Source of the DNA: Gremmenia infestans | Taxonomy: Eukaryota; Ascomycota; Leotiomycetes; Helotiales; Hamatocanthoscyphaceae | Length of the DNA stretch: 64,000 nt | Reading direction: 5' to 3' | NCBI GenBank assembly: GCA_032629725.1 | Contig: JAFEVB010000004.1 | Span: 1,674,001-1,738,000 of the forward strand | In this document: positions 34,797 through 47,000 of the stretch, piece after piece | Layout of the letters: every line of letters begins with the position of its first letter | Position numbering within the stretch: position 1 is the first letter of the stretch | Program-made: the position numbers and the translations under genes | Notes under the pieces: model-generated | Database searches by the model: none | What the model was told of the DNA's origin: nothing | The model's input: only the letters and a program-made list of their open reading frames with translations

Positions 34797-35441
34797 TTTG
34801 TGTGTATACCCTCTAGTTGAGGATGTTTCGGGTCACGTATTCCTCGAGTGGTGTGGTTGTTTGTATGTCCCAGCGAGGCGAGAACTGAATCCTTCCGTGT
34901 CGGTAGTTATCCCCACGACGACCGAAGTATAGTCCTTAGCTATTGAGCGTATGTATGGTATCGTTCGCTGTCTTTCGTCGTCGTTAATGGCAATGGAGTC
35001 GTAGTGTCGCAATTAAAATCAACAAATAAGGCTCCTGTCTCCCAACCAAGGACGGCTGTCCTAATATTCCTTTTGCCGGTGTCTAAGCAACCCAGGTAAA
35101 AATGGTGTGAATAATACAATGCAGGTGCCAAATGAAGAGAACAAGTGAAGTTGATGAACGAGCGTGTGATGTAGCATGTACTCGAATATCCCTTGGCTGA
35201 TTCCGATTCGATTCTTCACTTCTCCCGCTCGTGTTGAGTCGTCGATCTCGACGCTTTTCCAGTTCCTGCATTCTTACCCAAACCAGCTTAGCCTTCGCCT
35301 CCGTCCCAAAATAGTAGTCCTGGGCAACGAAGGCGGTGAGCCACAAAACCTCGATTCTGCCACCAGAAAATAATTCTAGAGCCTGGTAAGCCGCAATATC
35401 AAACCCCACCAAACGTCCATTTTTATCATCAAACAGCAATC
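34797..35441. promoter_or_regulatory. divergent promoter region
   Basis: About 645 bp between the starts of the CSI2-like gene and FCF1, which face away from each other. No gene is seen; a minus-strand frame at 35,083-35,439 has no recognisable domain. Confidence 0.4.
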
Positions 35442-36383
35442 ATGGGTACCGCAAAGAGAACTCGCAAATTCGGCGCTGTAAGATTATCATTGCATGAAAC
35501 GAAGTAGTAGAACTAACGATCTTTCGCACAGGTCAAGCGAGTAATCGGCCAAAACCACGCTGCGCTCAAGAAAAACCAATCCAAAGGCGAAGAGGAATCC
35601 AAGAAACAGGAGAAAGGCAGTGAGATTGTGCGCGAAATTCCCCAAGTCTCGTCGGCGCTCTTCTTCCAATACAATCAAGCTTTGGTACCGCCTTACTCCG
35701 TGTTGGTCGATACGGTATGTTTGGAAATTTGATGTGGGAGTCATGCTTGCATGCTGATGAATGATTGCAGAATTTCCTCAGTCATACCGTGCAGAGGAAA
35801 CTACCGCTGCTAGAGACGTTGATGGATACATTTTATGCGAAATGTGTAAGTTGGAGGAGGAAGACTCTGCTCGAGTTCGAGCTCGTCCTGGAAGAAAGGA
35901 TATGCTAATTCATTGCCAGATCCCCATAATTACTTCGTGCGTGATGGCAGAGCTTGAAAAGCTAGGTATGTGGTTTTCAGACCCTCTTCGTTATCAAGCA
36001 CAACTAACATCTCGATCTCACAGGCCCACGCTACCGTATCGCCCTCCGAATAGCACGCGACGAAAGAGTGACCAACCCTCTATTTTCCCTCACCCCCAAA
36101 CAATATACTAATACATTGCTGCTGTAGTGGGAACGATTGCAGTGCGATCATAAGGGTACATATGCAGATGACTGTATTGTAGATCGGGTGATGAAGAGTA
36201 GGATATATATCGTTGCTACAGTAAGTTGAATTGCGGAAGTGCTTTGGATATAATGCTGATGTATGGATACAGAACGATAGAGATCTCAAACGTAGAGTAC
36301 GCAAGATCCCGGGTGTTCCTATAGTCAGTGTCGCGAGGGGCAAATATGCAGTGGAGAGACTACCTGATGCTCCCGAGAAGTAG
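35442..36383 (+). CDS. FCF1: FCF1/UTP24, PIN-domain rRNA endonuclease
   Basis: Seven exons (35442-35477, 35532-35714, 35771-35845, 35920-35965, 36024-36067, 36128-36220, 36273-36383) give about 195 residues, close to the 189 of the yeast protein. The PIN domain is complete: VLVDTNF with the first catalytic Asp, CVMAELEKLG, GTYADDCIV with acidic residues, and ATNDRDLKRR. The yeast protein cuts pre-rRNA at sites A1 and A2 in the small-subunit processome, in the nucleolus. The N-terminal basic segment (KRTRKFGA, KRVIGQNHAALKKN) is typical. RRP17, another nucleolar ribosome-assembly gene, lies 1.7 kb downstream. The very short first exon and seven exons in less than 1 kb are notable for a housekeeping gene. 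Confidence 0.93.
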
Positions 36384-36901
36384 GGTACACGAATGGACGT
36401 GCTGGGGTAGGGGTGATAGTTTGTGGCATTTGACTGGAGTTTCTGAGGAGTTTGGAAATGTATTGTGGTTTGGGGTGGGATGGCGTTCATGGGCTGTCAA
36501 AATTGAATATACTTCTAACTGAGAAGGGATACGGGGTTTAAATAGAGCAGATACCCAAAAGGAAATGGCAAGTCTATGGACAGAGCTTCAGCTACTAAAA
36601 CACATGCATCGAGACCTCGGTTGTTTGTAACGAGTAGGTTTGAATTCAACGTCTCGACCCTTAAGAGTTGTAGTTGATCTTACGAGGCCTTTAAAGCACT
36701 GCTGACCAAATTTAAAGATCAATGCGGTCATATTATAGAGGCATTTTATTCGCCGAGTCAATGCTAGTTTCAGCAATCCTTCCTTTCCGAAGCGACCCAG
36801 AAATAATACTCAATACATTGAAAATCGATACAAATAGTACACGTCCAATCCCAACTCCAATCCATTGTACCATGACATGCACAAACTGCAGCTTTCCCCC
36901 C
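36384..36901. other. convergent intergenic region
   Basis: About 520 bp between the FCF1 stop and the BIG1 stop. Short frames only; no feature identified. Confidence 0.5.
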
Positions 36902-37889
36902 CTAAGCCTTCTTATTCGCACTTGGTCCCATCTCCTTCTCAAACGCCCCATACGAAACCTGCAAACTAGAAATGGCGTTCAATCCCACAGCTAGCAGTGC
37001 AAGCATGACGAAGGAGACTAGGATGCCCATAAAAATACCTACACCATCCATCATCAGCAGGTCATTCTTTATTTACCTCTTCTCAAAAACTAGAGGACAT
37101 GGAAACATACCAGGAGTAAAGAACTGGTATTTCTCGAAAAGCGGCCTCGTATCATTCGTCGTAGTATTAGTCGGGTATCGCACCATTAACTGCCTCTTCA
37201 AATCCATATGTACAGGATCCTGGAACTTCGCTTCATACAACATGGCATCATGCGAGCTTGTTGAAGGCGTCGTTATATAGATCACTGTATATTTCTCGGT
37301 CTCAGAAATGCTGGAGAGGAGCTTTTTGTGCGGTGTAAAATCTGTAGTTTGTGAGTATAATTGAAGGGGATGTAAAGATGTGAAGGGAGGGGAGACGTAC
37401 CGAAATGAGATGCGTTGTCGATGGTGGAGACTACGACTCGAATATCCGCACCCTCCCTATCCTGCGCTCCGCATTGATTCTTCAGATATGTGATAAGGTC
37501 ATCTACACGAGCACTGCTCAATCCCACGACCTCGCTAGCCCATCGCCCCTTCACGCTCTCATCCGCAGTGTTGCCAAGAAGCGGAGAATGGATTTTGAAT
37601 TCTGCGCTGGTGACCCCGGGTTGGGATATAATGGCATAAAGACTGGAACTGCATTTACCTAATATAGTTTTCGCGGTGTCCAGGGCCTGGGCTGAGGTCT
37701 GGAGTTGTGCGGTTGGGAGGGAGGATTGGAATCTACGTTCGATTAGCTTGGAGGGCCTTGGACTTGAATTGGGAGGGGAATGGGAACGCACGGCGAGGAA
37801 GAGAATATGAGGAATGGGCTCGTATCTCTAAATGCAGATGCCGAGGCGACGCAAGCCGCAAGGGCAGCTATTGTGGTGAGAAGACGCAT
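36902..37889 (-). CDS. BIG1: BIG1, ER protein of beta-1,6-glucan assembly (VOA1-like tail)
   Basis: Four exons (37889-37792, 37732-37401, 37341-37111, 37038-36902) join to about 265 residues. A signal peptide (MRLLTTIAALAACVASASA) is followed by AFRDTSPFL, a hallmark of the BIG1 family. The lumenal part has cysteines and an N-glycosylation sequon (NTT). The C-terminus has one membrane helix (FMGILVSFVMLALLAVGL) and a short cytosolic end with a KKA motif, consistent with ER residency. The tail resembles the V-ATPase assembly factor VOA1/subunit S1 segment. Yeast Big1 is needed for normal beta-1,6-glucan in the wall. A 35-nt intron was possible for intron 1, but the longer 59-nt one has a CTAAT branch and is preferred. 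Confidence 0.8.
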
Positions 37890-38090
37890 TGTTGCTTTTT
37901 TATTGCTTGATGCAGTGACGAGGTTGAGAGAGCTTGATAGCAGATGCAGCGCAGCCTTGAGCTCATGCCAAGAGCGGGGACTTCCGCTCCGCTCTGCTGT
38001 CCAGAAAACCTTCCCCGCCAAAAACAATAATTTATTCCTGCATCTGAGCTCTTCAACTCTTGGAACCACCCACTGAAACAAACCGCAAAA
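37890..38090. promoter_or_regulatory. bidirectional promoter, BIG1 / RRP17
   Basis: Only 201 bp separate the divergent starts of BIG1 and RRP17. Leaders and core promoters of both must share this space. No specific element can be assigned by eye. Confidence 0.5.
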
Positions 38091-38829
38091 ATGCCTATAA
38101 TAGAACCCAAAATCTTCCTCCCACCCCGCCCAAAACGTACTCTGTTGTCCGCCGGTCCACCTTCCAAGAAACGCAAAACAGTACACAAAATCGAGGAGAT
38201 CAGTTTCGACAATGATGCGAGGGCTGATTATCTGACGGGGTTTCATAAGAGGAAAGTTGCGAGAGCGACTAAGGCTAGGGAGGAGGCTGAGAAGAAGGAG
38301 AAGGAGGAAAGGGTTAGGATTAGAGCTCAGGTAAGTTTGCCTTTTTACTGGACGAGCAAAGTAGGCATGAATGCTGATTTATGGGGTGGTTTAGTTGCGA
38401 GAGGAGAGGAAACAGGAGCTGGAGGAACATGTTGAGGCTGTTAATCGCGCGTTGAAGGAAGTAAGGGATCCGGGCGTGGAATGGGAGGAGAGTGATGATG
38501 ATACGTGGGAGGGGATAGCTGATGATGTAGTGGAGGTGGAGGTTGTGGATCGCGAAGAGGAGTATGTGGATGAGGATCGGTATACGACTGTTACTGTGGA
38601 AGCGGTTGATATATCCAAGGAAGGATTTACGAAGACTGTTGTGGAGGATAGCAGTGACGAGGAGAAGCAGGCTCCGAAGGTGGTGGAGGAAGAGAAGACT
38701 AAGAAAGTGTGGCCCAAGAAAGCCCCGAAGAAGAAATTCAGGTATGAGAGTAAGGCGGAGAGGAAGTTTACACGGGGCAAGCAAAAGGCTGGGAATAAAG
38801 CAAAGGCAGATGCTCGTCGGGGAACTTGA
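38091..38829 (+). CDS. RRP17: RRP17, ribosomal RNA-processing (Nol12) protein
   Basis: Two exons (38091-38330, 38395-38829) give about 224 residues. Near the N-terminus, KKRKTVHKIEEISFDNDARADYLTGFHKRK is the conserved core of Rrp17/Nol12 proteins (only short words shown here: ISFD, YLTGFHKRK). A long helix of alternating basic and acidic residues (about 50-110) is typical of the family. The middle is acidic, and the C-terminus is Lys/Arg-rich (KRYES-like KFRYESKAERKFTRGKQK). The yeast protein is a nucleolar 5'-3' exonuclease that helps trim 5.8S and 25S rRNA 5' ends. It shares a short promoter with BIG1. The intron is 64 bp with a TTTAG acceptor. Confidence 0.85.
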
Positions 38830-39084
38830 TCGATACACGAATACATTGCATACCAATTTATAACGAGCAATGGTATTGTGTGTGACCTCGTTGATATGGA
38901 CCATCAACTGAACCTTCAAAGCAATCCCACAAGAAAACAGTGTACCACCGCCAACGCATACGAGGCTTAACTGGAATTGCACCTGTCCTGTTCAACTCCT
39001 CCAGGCCTTTCCATCATTCTATGCTTCGCGAAAATGCCGTCTCACATAATCCTCCCACCACACGCACAAGAAAGAAAGGTAGGC

Positions 39085-39755
39085 TTAAATATTGCCAATT
39101 TCGGCCTGGAAATCCTCCAACTCCTTTTGTGTGGCTGCGTATTTCTTGGACATTTCCTCGTACTTGGACTCCCAGGTGTCGCGGTCTTGCTCAAGAGCTT
39201 GAACCTTGCGTTCGAAATGGCCGGCCTTGACATCAGTTTGACGGAGCCTGAGGAAGAAGTTAGTTTGTAGCTCAATATTCAGAATTTACGGCAGCAAATC
39301 TCGAAAATGCATAATGAAGACACTCACTTGTCGTTTGTTTCACGGAGGTTCTTATCAGCCTCCTCGGCCTCATCCTCCAAGAGCTGCAGTCTACGCTGGA
39401 GAGCCTCGTTCTGTGTAAGGTGGCCACTTCCATCATCCGCTGCCGACTTCAGCTCCTTGATCTTGACTTCTTGTGTCTCAACTTCGGTCTCTAGCTGGGT
39501 GTTCTTGTGTTGCAGGGAGGTGATTTCATGCTCTTTTTGGAGGTTCTCCTGCTCGAGTGTCTTGACTTGCTTCTGAAGCTCTTCGACTTTGGCGGCGGAC
39601 TCATCGGCCTCGACACGGAGCGAGTTCATCTTCTGTTGGAGGGAGATATATCAGCATTTTGTGGTGCGGATAAAGGCAGCTTCGTTGGATGCTGACCCCA
39701 GAATGGCGGGGTTGCGTTTGGGGGATAATTAACCTACCTCCTTAATGCGATCCAT
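39085..39755 (-). CDS. tropomyosin
   Basis: Three exons (39755-39738, 39632-39328, 39247-39085) give exactly 161 residues, the length of Schizosaccharomyces Cdc8 and other short fungal tropomyosins. The whole protein is a continuous heptad-repeat coiled coil (MDRIKEKMNSLRVEAD at the start, a terminal segment rich in QKELEDFQAEIGNI). It should dimerise and polymerise along actin filaments, protecting them in cables and the contractile ring. The first exon holds only six codons. The N-terminus is MDRIKE, whose acetylation matters in yeasts. The gene is divergent to the securin-like gene with 361 bp between starts. Confidence 0.93.
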
Positions 39756-40116
39756 CTTGACGGTTGTGAGTTGGGAAGATCTGGGTAGGGTTCAAAGTGA
39801 AGTGGCAAATATTGGTCGTAAATTCGTGATGCGGTGTTTGAGGGTCTAGGTGCGCGGTGTGGTGTGGAGGAGGTTATTGCTGATGGTGGCAGATTTCTGT
39901 TTGTATGAGGCAGCGATTTGCGGTAGAGAGTACCCAGTGAATAGTGCAGGGGTGTTCCTTCCCAACGTTGCTGTAGAAACTCCGCTAAACAGACTCCCCT
40001 TGTACAACTCTGGATACCTTCACTTCTTCTTATTCAACGACGTACCAATGTAACACTACTTCATCATCCATTGATCGATTGATTAGTTATTGCTGCGAAC
40101 ATTCACGACAATCATC
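39756..40116. promoter_or_regulatory. bidirectional promoter, tropomyosin / securin-like
   Basis: 361 bp between divergent starts. Both products would be used in cell division, so shared timing is conceivable, but I could not assign a cell-cycle element. Confidence 0.4.
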
Positions 40117-41477
40117 ATGTTTGCTGCACGCGACCAAGAGAATTTGGTTCATGGCCACCAAACTGTTGCAGCTTCTAAGCCTTTGAACCAGGGTGCGAAA
40201 GGACTACAACCAAAGACGCCAGGAAACAAATATCCCAAGACGCCTCTTAAGATCCCTCTCAACGATGAAAATGCGCCTGTTGGACTTGGAGGAAAGACTG
40301 GAAAAGGAAAGGGGTTGGAGACGGGTGGAAAGAACAATGCATTTGTAACTCCTATAGGTATGTAAACAGCAGTTGTGTTGCAGTCATGAATGAACGCTGA
40401 TGCACTCTAGGCCCCCGAGCTCGAGCTCCTCTCGGACAGAAGACTACGAACGCCAAAGCCAAGGTCTTTCAAACACCTGCAGCACCTGCTCCAGAAAAAG
40501 AACTTGAAAAGACCCAACCCAAACAAACCAGCGCCCGCCGCCCCAAGAGGGTTACACATGCCGAGACTGTCAAATTGGAGGTACACGGTGATGAAAGCCC
40601 ACTTGCAGAGAGAGATGTTGAATACTGCCCACCAAAGCCAAAGGATCTCCCCTATGAATCGGATGTTTTCCCCGTAGGTTGCCTGAACATGAACGCCATT
40701 AAACCCGGCAACCTCATGAAAGGTCGATATCAACAATATCACAACAAAGTCGATGCACAAGGACGAACCAGGCTAGAACGCGAACTAGAGGAAAGCTATG
40801 CCAAATCCGCAAATGATACCGATGAACGGATCCTGAAGATGCTCGAGGAAGACTGGACAGTTGGTGATGTCCCTGAGACATTCCGCAATGTACGCAAGAA
40901 TCCCGCCCTGCAGAAACCCAAATCTATCGTCAAGGCTGTCGAGCAGAGCAAGAAGCCGGCTACAAACCTGAATAAACCTCCTGGTACTATCGCGTCCCGT
41001 AAAGCAGCCTCAGCTCTATCCGTCGCACCAAAAGCCACGGCTGCACCTCCCGAGACCACAAAGCCGCAATTGAACACCACTTTCGGATTCCTCGCTCGCC
41101 AGAAGCCTCCACCACTTCCTATATCCAACCACCCTACAATACGCAACAGTGTTGCGGAAGCTGCATCAAGAAGCACACTTGGCTTTTCAAAAGGACGATC
41201 TGCTTCCGGGGAATTGAGGAAGCGAGAGCACGGCATGACTCGGAGCATTAGCAATTTGACTCAGGGATCAGACTCTACGATCACCCCTGCACGGTTCGCG
41301 CAGAAGGAGGAAAAGGAAAACGATGAGTGGAAGAGCAAACTTTCTTTCTTGTCCGCATTTGAGGTTGATGATGATGAGTTGGAGCCGGGATTAAGAGGTG
41401 CGCTGCCAGAGTGTTTAAGGAAGGACGATGAGGATGATGAAGAGTTTGTTATGACTTTGGGTGGGGCCACCGAGTAA
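40117..41477 (+). CDS. securin-like (Cut2/Pds1-type) candidate
   Basis: Two exons (40117-40357, 40411-41477) give about 435 residues. No folded domain is apparent: the N-terminal 130 residues are basic, the C-terminal 50 are acidic. Three features suggest a separase inhibitor. Residues 85-94 read RAPLGQKTTN, a full RxxLxxxxN destruction box in the same RAPLG context as in fission yeast Cut2. A KEN box occurs at about 382-384. A DVEYCPPKP...LPYESD segment at about 149-165 resembles the EIEYxPP-type conserved motif of fungal securins. The similarity to Cut2 is from memory and limited to these words. A different APC/C substrate or spindle protein cannot be excluded. It is divergent from tropomyosin. 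Confidence 0.5.
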
Positions 41478-44002
41478 TGTATCGCATTGTATAGAGGCAT
41501 GGCGTTTATGGTGCAATGACTACTCGATTATGGGTAAAGACAGGAAAGGGACACTTATGGATGGTTTGTTATTGTATGTATAATTGTTCGGTGTTCAGTG
41601 TCTAGAATGCACTCACGTTTCTTTATCGATTTGTCTTTTTCACCTTCTCTCTTACTTTTTCCCGTCTTCTACAGTAAGCCTCTCATTACCGTCTCTGCTC
41701 GAATTTCCATCCCTCACTATATTTTCACCCCCATTCCCACCTCACCCAAATGTCCCCAACTTTCATCTCTCCACTTGGCTGAACTCGCCGGAAAAACCTC
41801 CTATCTCCACAATACCATTAGCCTCCCCACTTCTCATCTTCTCTCCTCCTGCACCCCTCTATATAACTCACCAGTCCTCCATTCCCTTCCACTGTCTTCG
41901 TACTAGTTGCAAGCGTGGTCTTCTCCCGCATTAGCAGGGAAGTTGAAGTGGAGGGACGTGAAGGGTACATACCACACCCTGAATAATAACGGGTCATTGT
42001 ATTGAAATCTACGGCTGTTGGGGGGGGGGTGGGGGGGGTAAGTAAGTGTAATTGGGGAGAGGACTAAGATGAATGTGTGGAAATGAATTGTGGCTTTTGT
42101 GGTCTTTATGGGAATAGTTGGACTTGGCCTAGATGCGATTGAAGGTAAGTTGGTAGCTCAAATGATCAACAACCTTAATACCTAACATCAAATCATAGAC
42201 GCCTAACTGATGGGACTTGCGGAACCTACTTTGAAGTTCCTGTCGAGTTTTACGAGCATTGGGATATGCGGAGACCCGCATATTAAGAAAAGCCTGAAGT
42301 AACACAATTGAAGGAAGCATGCTTTTGAGTGCTTTGAGGCAGGATTGTGCAAGGTGCTGTGGAAAGGTCTGGGTAGCAGCAAAACCGGGATTCCTGCTAG
42401 CTACTAGTCATACATCAGATTTCCTGGCAAGTGTATCTGGAAATGGTTTCTCTTCCAGAAAGTTATTCGACAGTTCAGCAAACTCGACAGCACAAAGACT
42501 CCATTGATGTCACACTTCGATCAATTCGAATGAGCAGGAAATGCTACCAGTCACTAGACTATTAGTAACTCTTCCGCACTATAACACTATTCCTCAACTA
42601 GTTCAATGAGACTGCCGAACGGAACTGCTGATTGTTTGGTGGCCCCTTAAAGTCTACTCTCTTTTTCTCTTTGCTAATTGTGGCATCTAGCAAATCAAAC
42701 ACACATACTACGACATATAGTGTCTCACATTTAAGAAACAACATCTCACGTGGTGATACTGATATGCATGTGCTTCTTCCGCCAGGCCCCCTTGAGAAGT
42801 GGGAATGAAGTCTATCAGCCGTTCGGACGGACGTGCTAACGTGCTTTGGGGTGATCTTGTCGTTGTTAGCGAGAGGGAATAAGCGTGGCCCAAAGGAGCA
42901 CGTCATCCGCCATTTGAATCATCGTCCCCAAACAAGCAGCGAAATTTTTTAGAATGATCTGAATAAAAATAAATAAAAAGTTGGAAACTTGAAATACTTG
43001 GAGTAATTAACCAAGCTGAGCTGGAGGAAAAGGAAAGATATTAATCACGTGACCAGAATACTAGCAACACTAGAACGAGCGGACGAGCGGGCTGGATAAT
43101 TGATCTGAGCATAGTGCAGCTTAATCCATCTCATTGTTTGGAATATGGAAAATGATGAGATATGAAAAATGATAGGCAGTTGCCATCAGGTAGTCGAAAT
43201 GCATATCAAGCAACGCACGTGTTGGGGTTTCTCAGGGGCACAATTGTCACTGTACGTCAAAGCCGAAGATGTATTATAAACTGGCATCATCAGCTGCAAA
43301 TAACTTGATTGGAAACAAGGGGAGATAGGAGACAATAAACACGAGGCTACCATCACTTCTATATAAACTCTTGTCGCGTCGAAAAGTTGGATATAGAAAG
43401 CGTGAGAGGTTCGTGATATATGCGCGTAACCGACACAATATCCTTGCTATCTGGTATAGAAGATAGCTTAAGCATAGCAATATTTGTGATTATTTTGGAA
43501 ATCATAGAGAGAAAAAAATTCATTAGATTCAAGTTACTGTGAAATTTTGCATAGGGGCCAGATTATGCATTCATTCATCCATCTCATTATTGTGCTCTCC
43601 TTCAATTACATAGGTAGTCTTCCTAAACCGGTTTAGCCGGCATCGTGGATCTTTAGCCAGATGGGACTTCAACATTCCCATTCACAACATCAACCTCCTG
43701 GCCAACACCACCACCATCCATCTCTACTCTCTTGTCTTGTCGAAACAGATTACATACACCACATCTGTCACTCATTGACCATCTGCGATAGCTCTCCTGC
43801 TCCTCGTGCCTCCATCCCCGCCAAGAGCGCATTCACATCTGTCCCCTCTGCAGCAGTCGCGTCCATATCTCCCTCCCTCGCTCTTGCGCGTTCCTGGCCA
43901 TCGTCGCCCTTCTCTTTAGATGCATGCCGTCGCTCGCTAATACTCACACAAGAGATGTTGGTTGGCCGGCGGAGGGTGAGGTAGTTCGAATCTTGTTCCA
44001 CG
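41478..44002. other. gene-poor interval and SET1 upstream region
   Basis: About 2.5 kb with no supported gene. It contains pyrimidine-rich stretches (41,620-41,900), a guanine run at 42,020-42,038 interrupted by a single T, and AT-rich parts near 43,480-43,600. A plus-strand frame at 43,661-43,984 is His/Gln/Pro-rich and probably part of the SET1 5' leader. A minus-strand frame at 43,768-44,421 is antisense to SET1. Confidence 0.5.
42020..42038 (+). repeat. guanine homopolymer run (G10 T G8)
   Basis: Ten guanines, one thymine and eight guanines in a row. Such a tract can form a G-quadruplex and is prone to length error in sequencing. Confidence 0.8.
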
Positions 44003-47000
44003 ATGTCTCGCGCGTCAGGGGCGAGTTTCGCGCAATTTTTCCCTTCCGCACCGCGGGCTGCCAAGGACAAAGCAAAGGAACGAGAGAAGGGGAAATCGCA
44101 TACACTGGGGTCGCCGGGCGTCAAGCCTGTTGCTGACAGTTTTGCGGCCTCTCTACAACCACGCGCTGGCAATGCTAGCTCCATCCCATCTGCTGTCGAG
44201 AGCAACCCCTCAACAGATACCACTGCCCCCCAGGCAGAGGATAACGAATCTTTACAAGGCGATCTCCTGAATGGTGTTGGCTCGGCCAGCTCGCATGCCA
44301 GCACTACATCTTCTGTGTTTAGCGCTCCTGCTGCCCAGTCCAGCATGACGGCCTTCAGCAGCTCGCGGAATATTAGCAGCCTGACTCCGTTGACGAACAC
44401 CGATTCATCTCCAAATCGCATGTCCAGCCCACACCAACCAAAAACAAGCGACCCATCCAGCGTGCTTACTACCGAAAAAGTTCAAAATGATGCCCCACGA
44501 GCGCAACCTGCCTTGGCAGATCATAATCCCCCACCTGCGCGAATATTCGCTCGCGATCCTAATAGAAGTATAAAGGGCAACATATGTACATACGACCCCG
44601 ATAAGCACACAACGAGTGACAAGAAGAAGAAGGGAAAAGTAACTTATAAGGATTTTGGTTTGGTATGTATACAATCTGCGGGGGGCGTCATCTTGCTTGT
44701 GTGAATGTCTAGCTAATAGCTTTGCAGGATGAAGATGACGCCCCCCCAGCGGATCCGCGATTGGCGAAAGGTGGCAGACTTGGTTACATTAATACCAATT
44801 TCCACAATCCAAAGTCACAGTTACTACATGCGCCAAAATTACTCCATAAGTACCGATACGACCCAAAAACCTCTTTGGGTCCCGGACCGCCTACACAGAT
44901 TGTTGTGACTGGATTCGATCCACTATACAATTTTGCGAATTTGACGACCTACTTTCAGAGTTTTGGAGAAATCGCCGAGAGCAGCAACAAACTTCATCCG
45001 GAGACTGGCAGTTGTCTAGGCTTTGGTACATTCCGCTACAGAGATAAGAGCTCGAGGGGAGGAATAACCATTTCTGCGGTTCAAGCAGCAAAAATCGCTG
45101 TTGTTAAGGGCAACAACAATCGCATTGGCAACCATAACATTAAGGTTGCATTTGACCCAGAGGGTAATAAGAGCAGGAGAATGCTGGAGAATGCCTTGAA
45201 GGAGTCCAAACCAGAGCCCCAACCTACAGTCACCAAAGCAGCAGCGCCTGCAATTACAAAGCCAGCAGAATTTGTAAAGACATCCGGGCCACCACCAACG
45301 GCCCCAAAAGGACCAGCAGCACACGTGGCAAGATCTGCTATGCGTACGCCATTCTCGCCCACTACGCCTGCAGTACCACCTACGAAACCTAGAGCCCAAC
45401 AAGTTCTCGAGAACGATGAGCCACTCTCTTTGAAACTCGAACGCGAACCCTATCTCTTCATTTCGAAAGAATCTGTGCCGATTCTCGCTGCTACTGTACC
45501 GCATTTGAGGAAGCGCCTAAGGTTCTTCGGAGATTTTGAAATACAATTCGATCGTTATGGCTACTATGTCATTTTCCCGAACAGCCCTTGGGGAAGAACG
45601 GATTGTGAAAAGTGTTACAAGGCCACCAATGGCACACCCCTGTTCACCTACGAGATGATGATGAAGATGTACTTGCATGGTACAAATGGCGCACGATCAT
45701 CCACACGTCGCGTTTCTGATTCTATTCAGAAGCGCAGCCGCAGCCACAGTCCATCTCGCAGAGAACTTGAAGCGAGAGATAAGCAAGATGACGAGGCGCG
45801 TAGGAAGGAGGAAGATGCTGATTTGGAAGAAGAGCGAAAGGAGCGGACCAAGAATTTTGACCCGTCAAGGGAGGCGATCGAAGTTATTCGAAGGGAATTG
45901 AAAGATCAGCTTTTGAAAAATATTCAGACAAAGATTGCATCACCAATATTGCATTCTTTCATGGACCCTGCCAACCATGTCTCAAAGAGACGCAAATTCA
46001 ACATTGCAGATCCAAAGGACTTGAAACTTCCACTCATCCACGAGGATGATGATCAAGATCCTAGTCCAATCGGAACTCCAAATTCTCGCATGGACAATTC
46101 GGAGCGCCGTCCCTTAGGATCCAAAGTCAACTTGGCTGCGTTGGGACGAATCCGCATGGCGAAAGGTGGGCTGAAGAAGAATGCTGGGTTCAAGGACCCC
46201 TTTGCAAGAGCACGGCCCCAAGTGAAGAAAGCTGTTGTTCGGCCATTAGCTCATCGCTGGATTGAGGAGGACGATTCAGATGATGATACAGAAGATCGTT
46301 CTCGGGCTGTCTATACCGAGGAGCCAGATTCGAGACCCCGTAGTAGAATGAGCTCAGATGACGAAACCTCTGATGACGAGGACAGCGATGCGCTTGCTTC
46401 TGGGCGCGGCAATCACGAATCTGCATCGGTCGACACTCGTGATGAGGATTCGGCCAGTGAGGCCAATTTTGTTGTAGGGGAGCCCATCGCTGCAACCAAG
46501 AAACGGAAACTCGAGCTACATGTCGAAGCTGCTCTCAAACGCCAAAAGAAGACAGACGAGGAACTCTTCGGTATTGATGCAGATAAGATCGAACAAGAAT
46601 TCCCGCTCTCTGCTTCCACTGTTGACGAGGATACTCCCATGCCAGATATCGACGGAGTCATCAGACCCGAAGATGATGCAGATGCTCTTGCACAAAGCAA
46701 GAAAAAGGCTGCCAAGGCCAAAAAGAAGAAGTCCAAGAAACAGATCTTCGAAGAACGGGAGGCTCTTAAAAGGCAACAGGAAGGAGTGTACCTGGACGAG
46801 CTGCTTAGGGAGCCTAGTGTCGATCGTGGCGTGGACGATGAGGATGATATCATGGAAAGTGCTCCTATCGAGACCTCTGTCGAGTGGGGCATGTCAGCAG
46901 AGTCGCCCCGACCCACCGTTGACGACGATTTCAAATACATTCTAGATGTTGACGGTCTCCAAAATATGCTCAAGGACGATGAAGATGGGCCTTCTGCCTC

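Noticed and set aside
37757..37791. 35-nt first intron in BIG1
   Set aside because: Too short for these fungi; the 59-nt alternative keeps frame and has a CTAAT branch site.
38320..38982. Minus-strand 220-codon Leu/Phe-rich frame
   Set aside because: Antisense to the charged RRP17 gene; its hydrophobicity mirrors Lys/Glu codons.
43768..44421. Minus-strand 217-codon frame
   Set aside because: Overlaps the SET1 N-terminus in antisense and has no recognisable domain.
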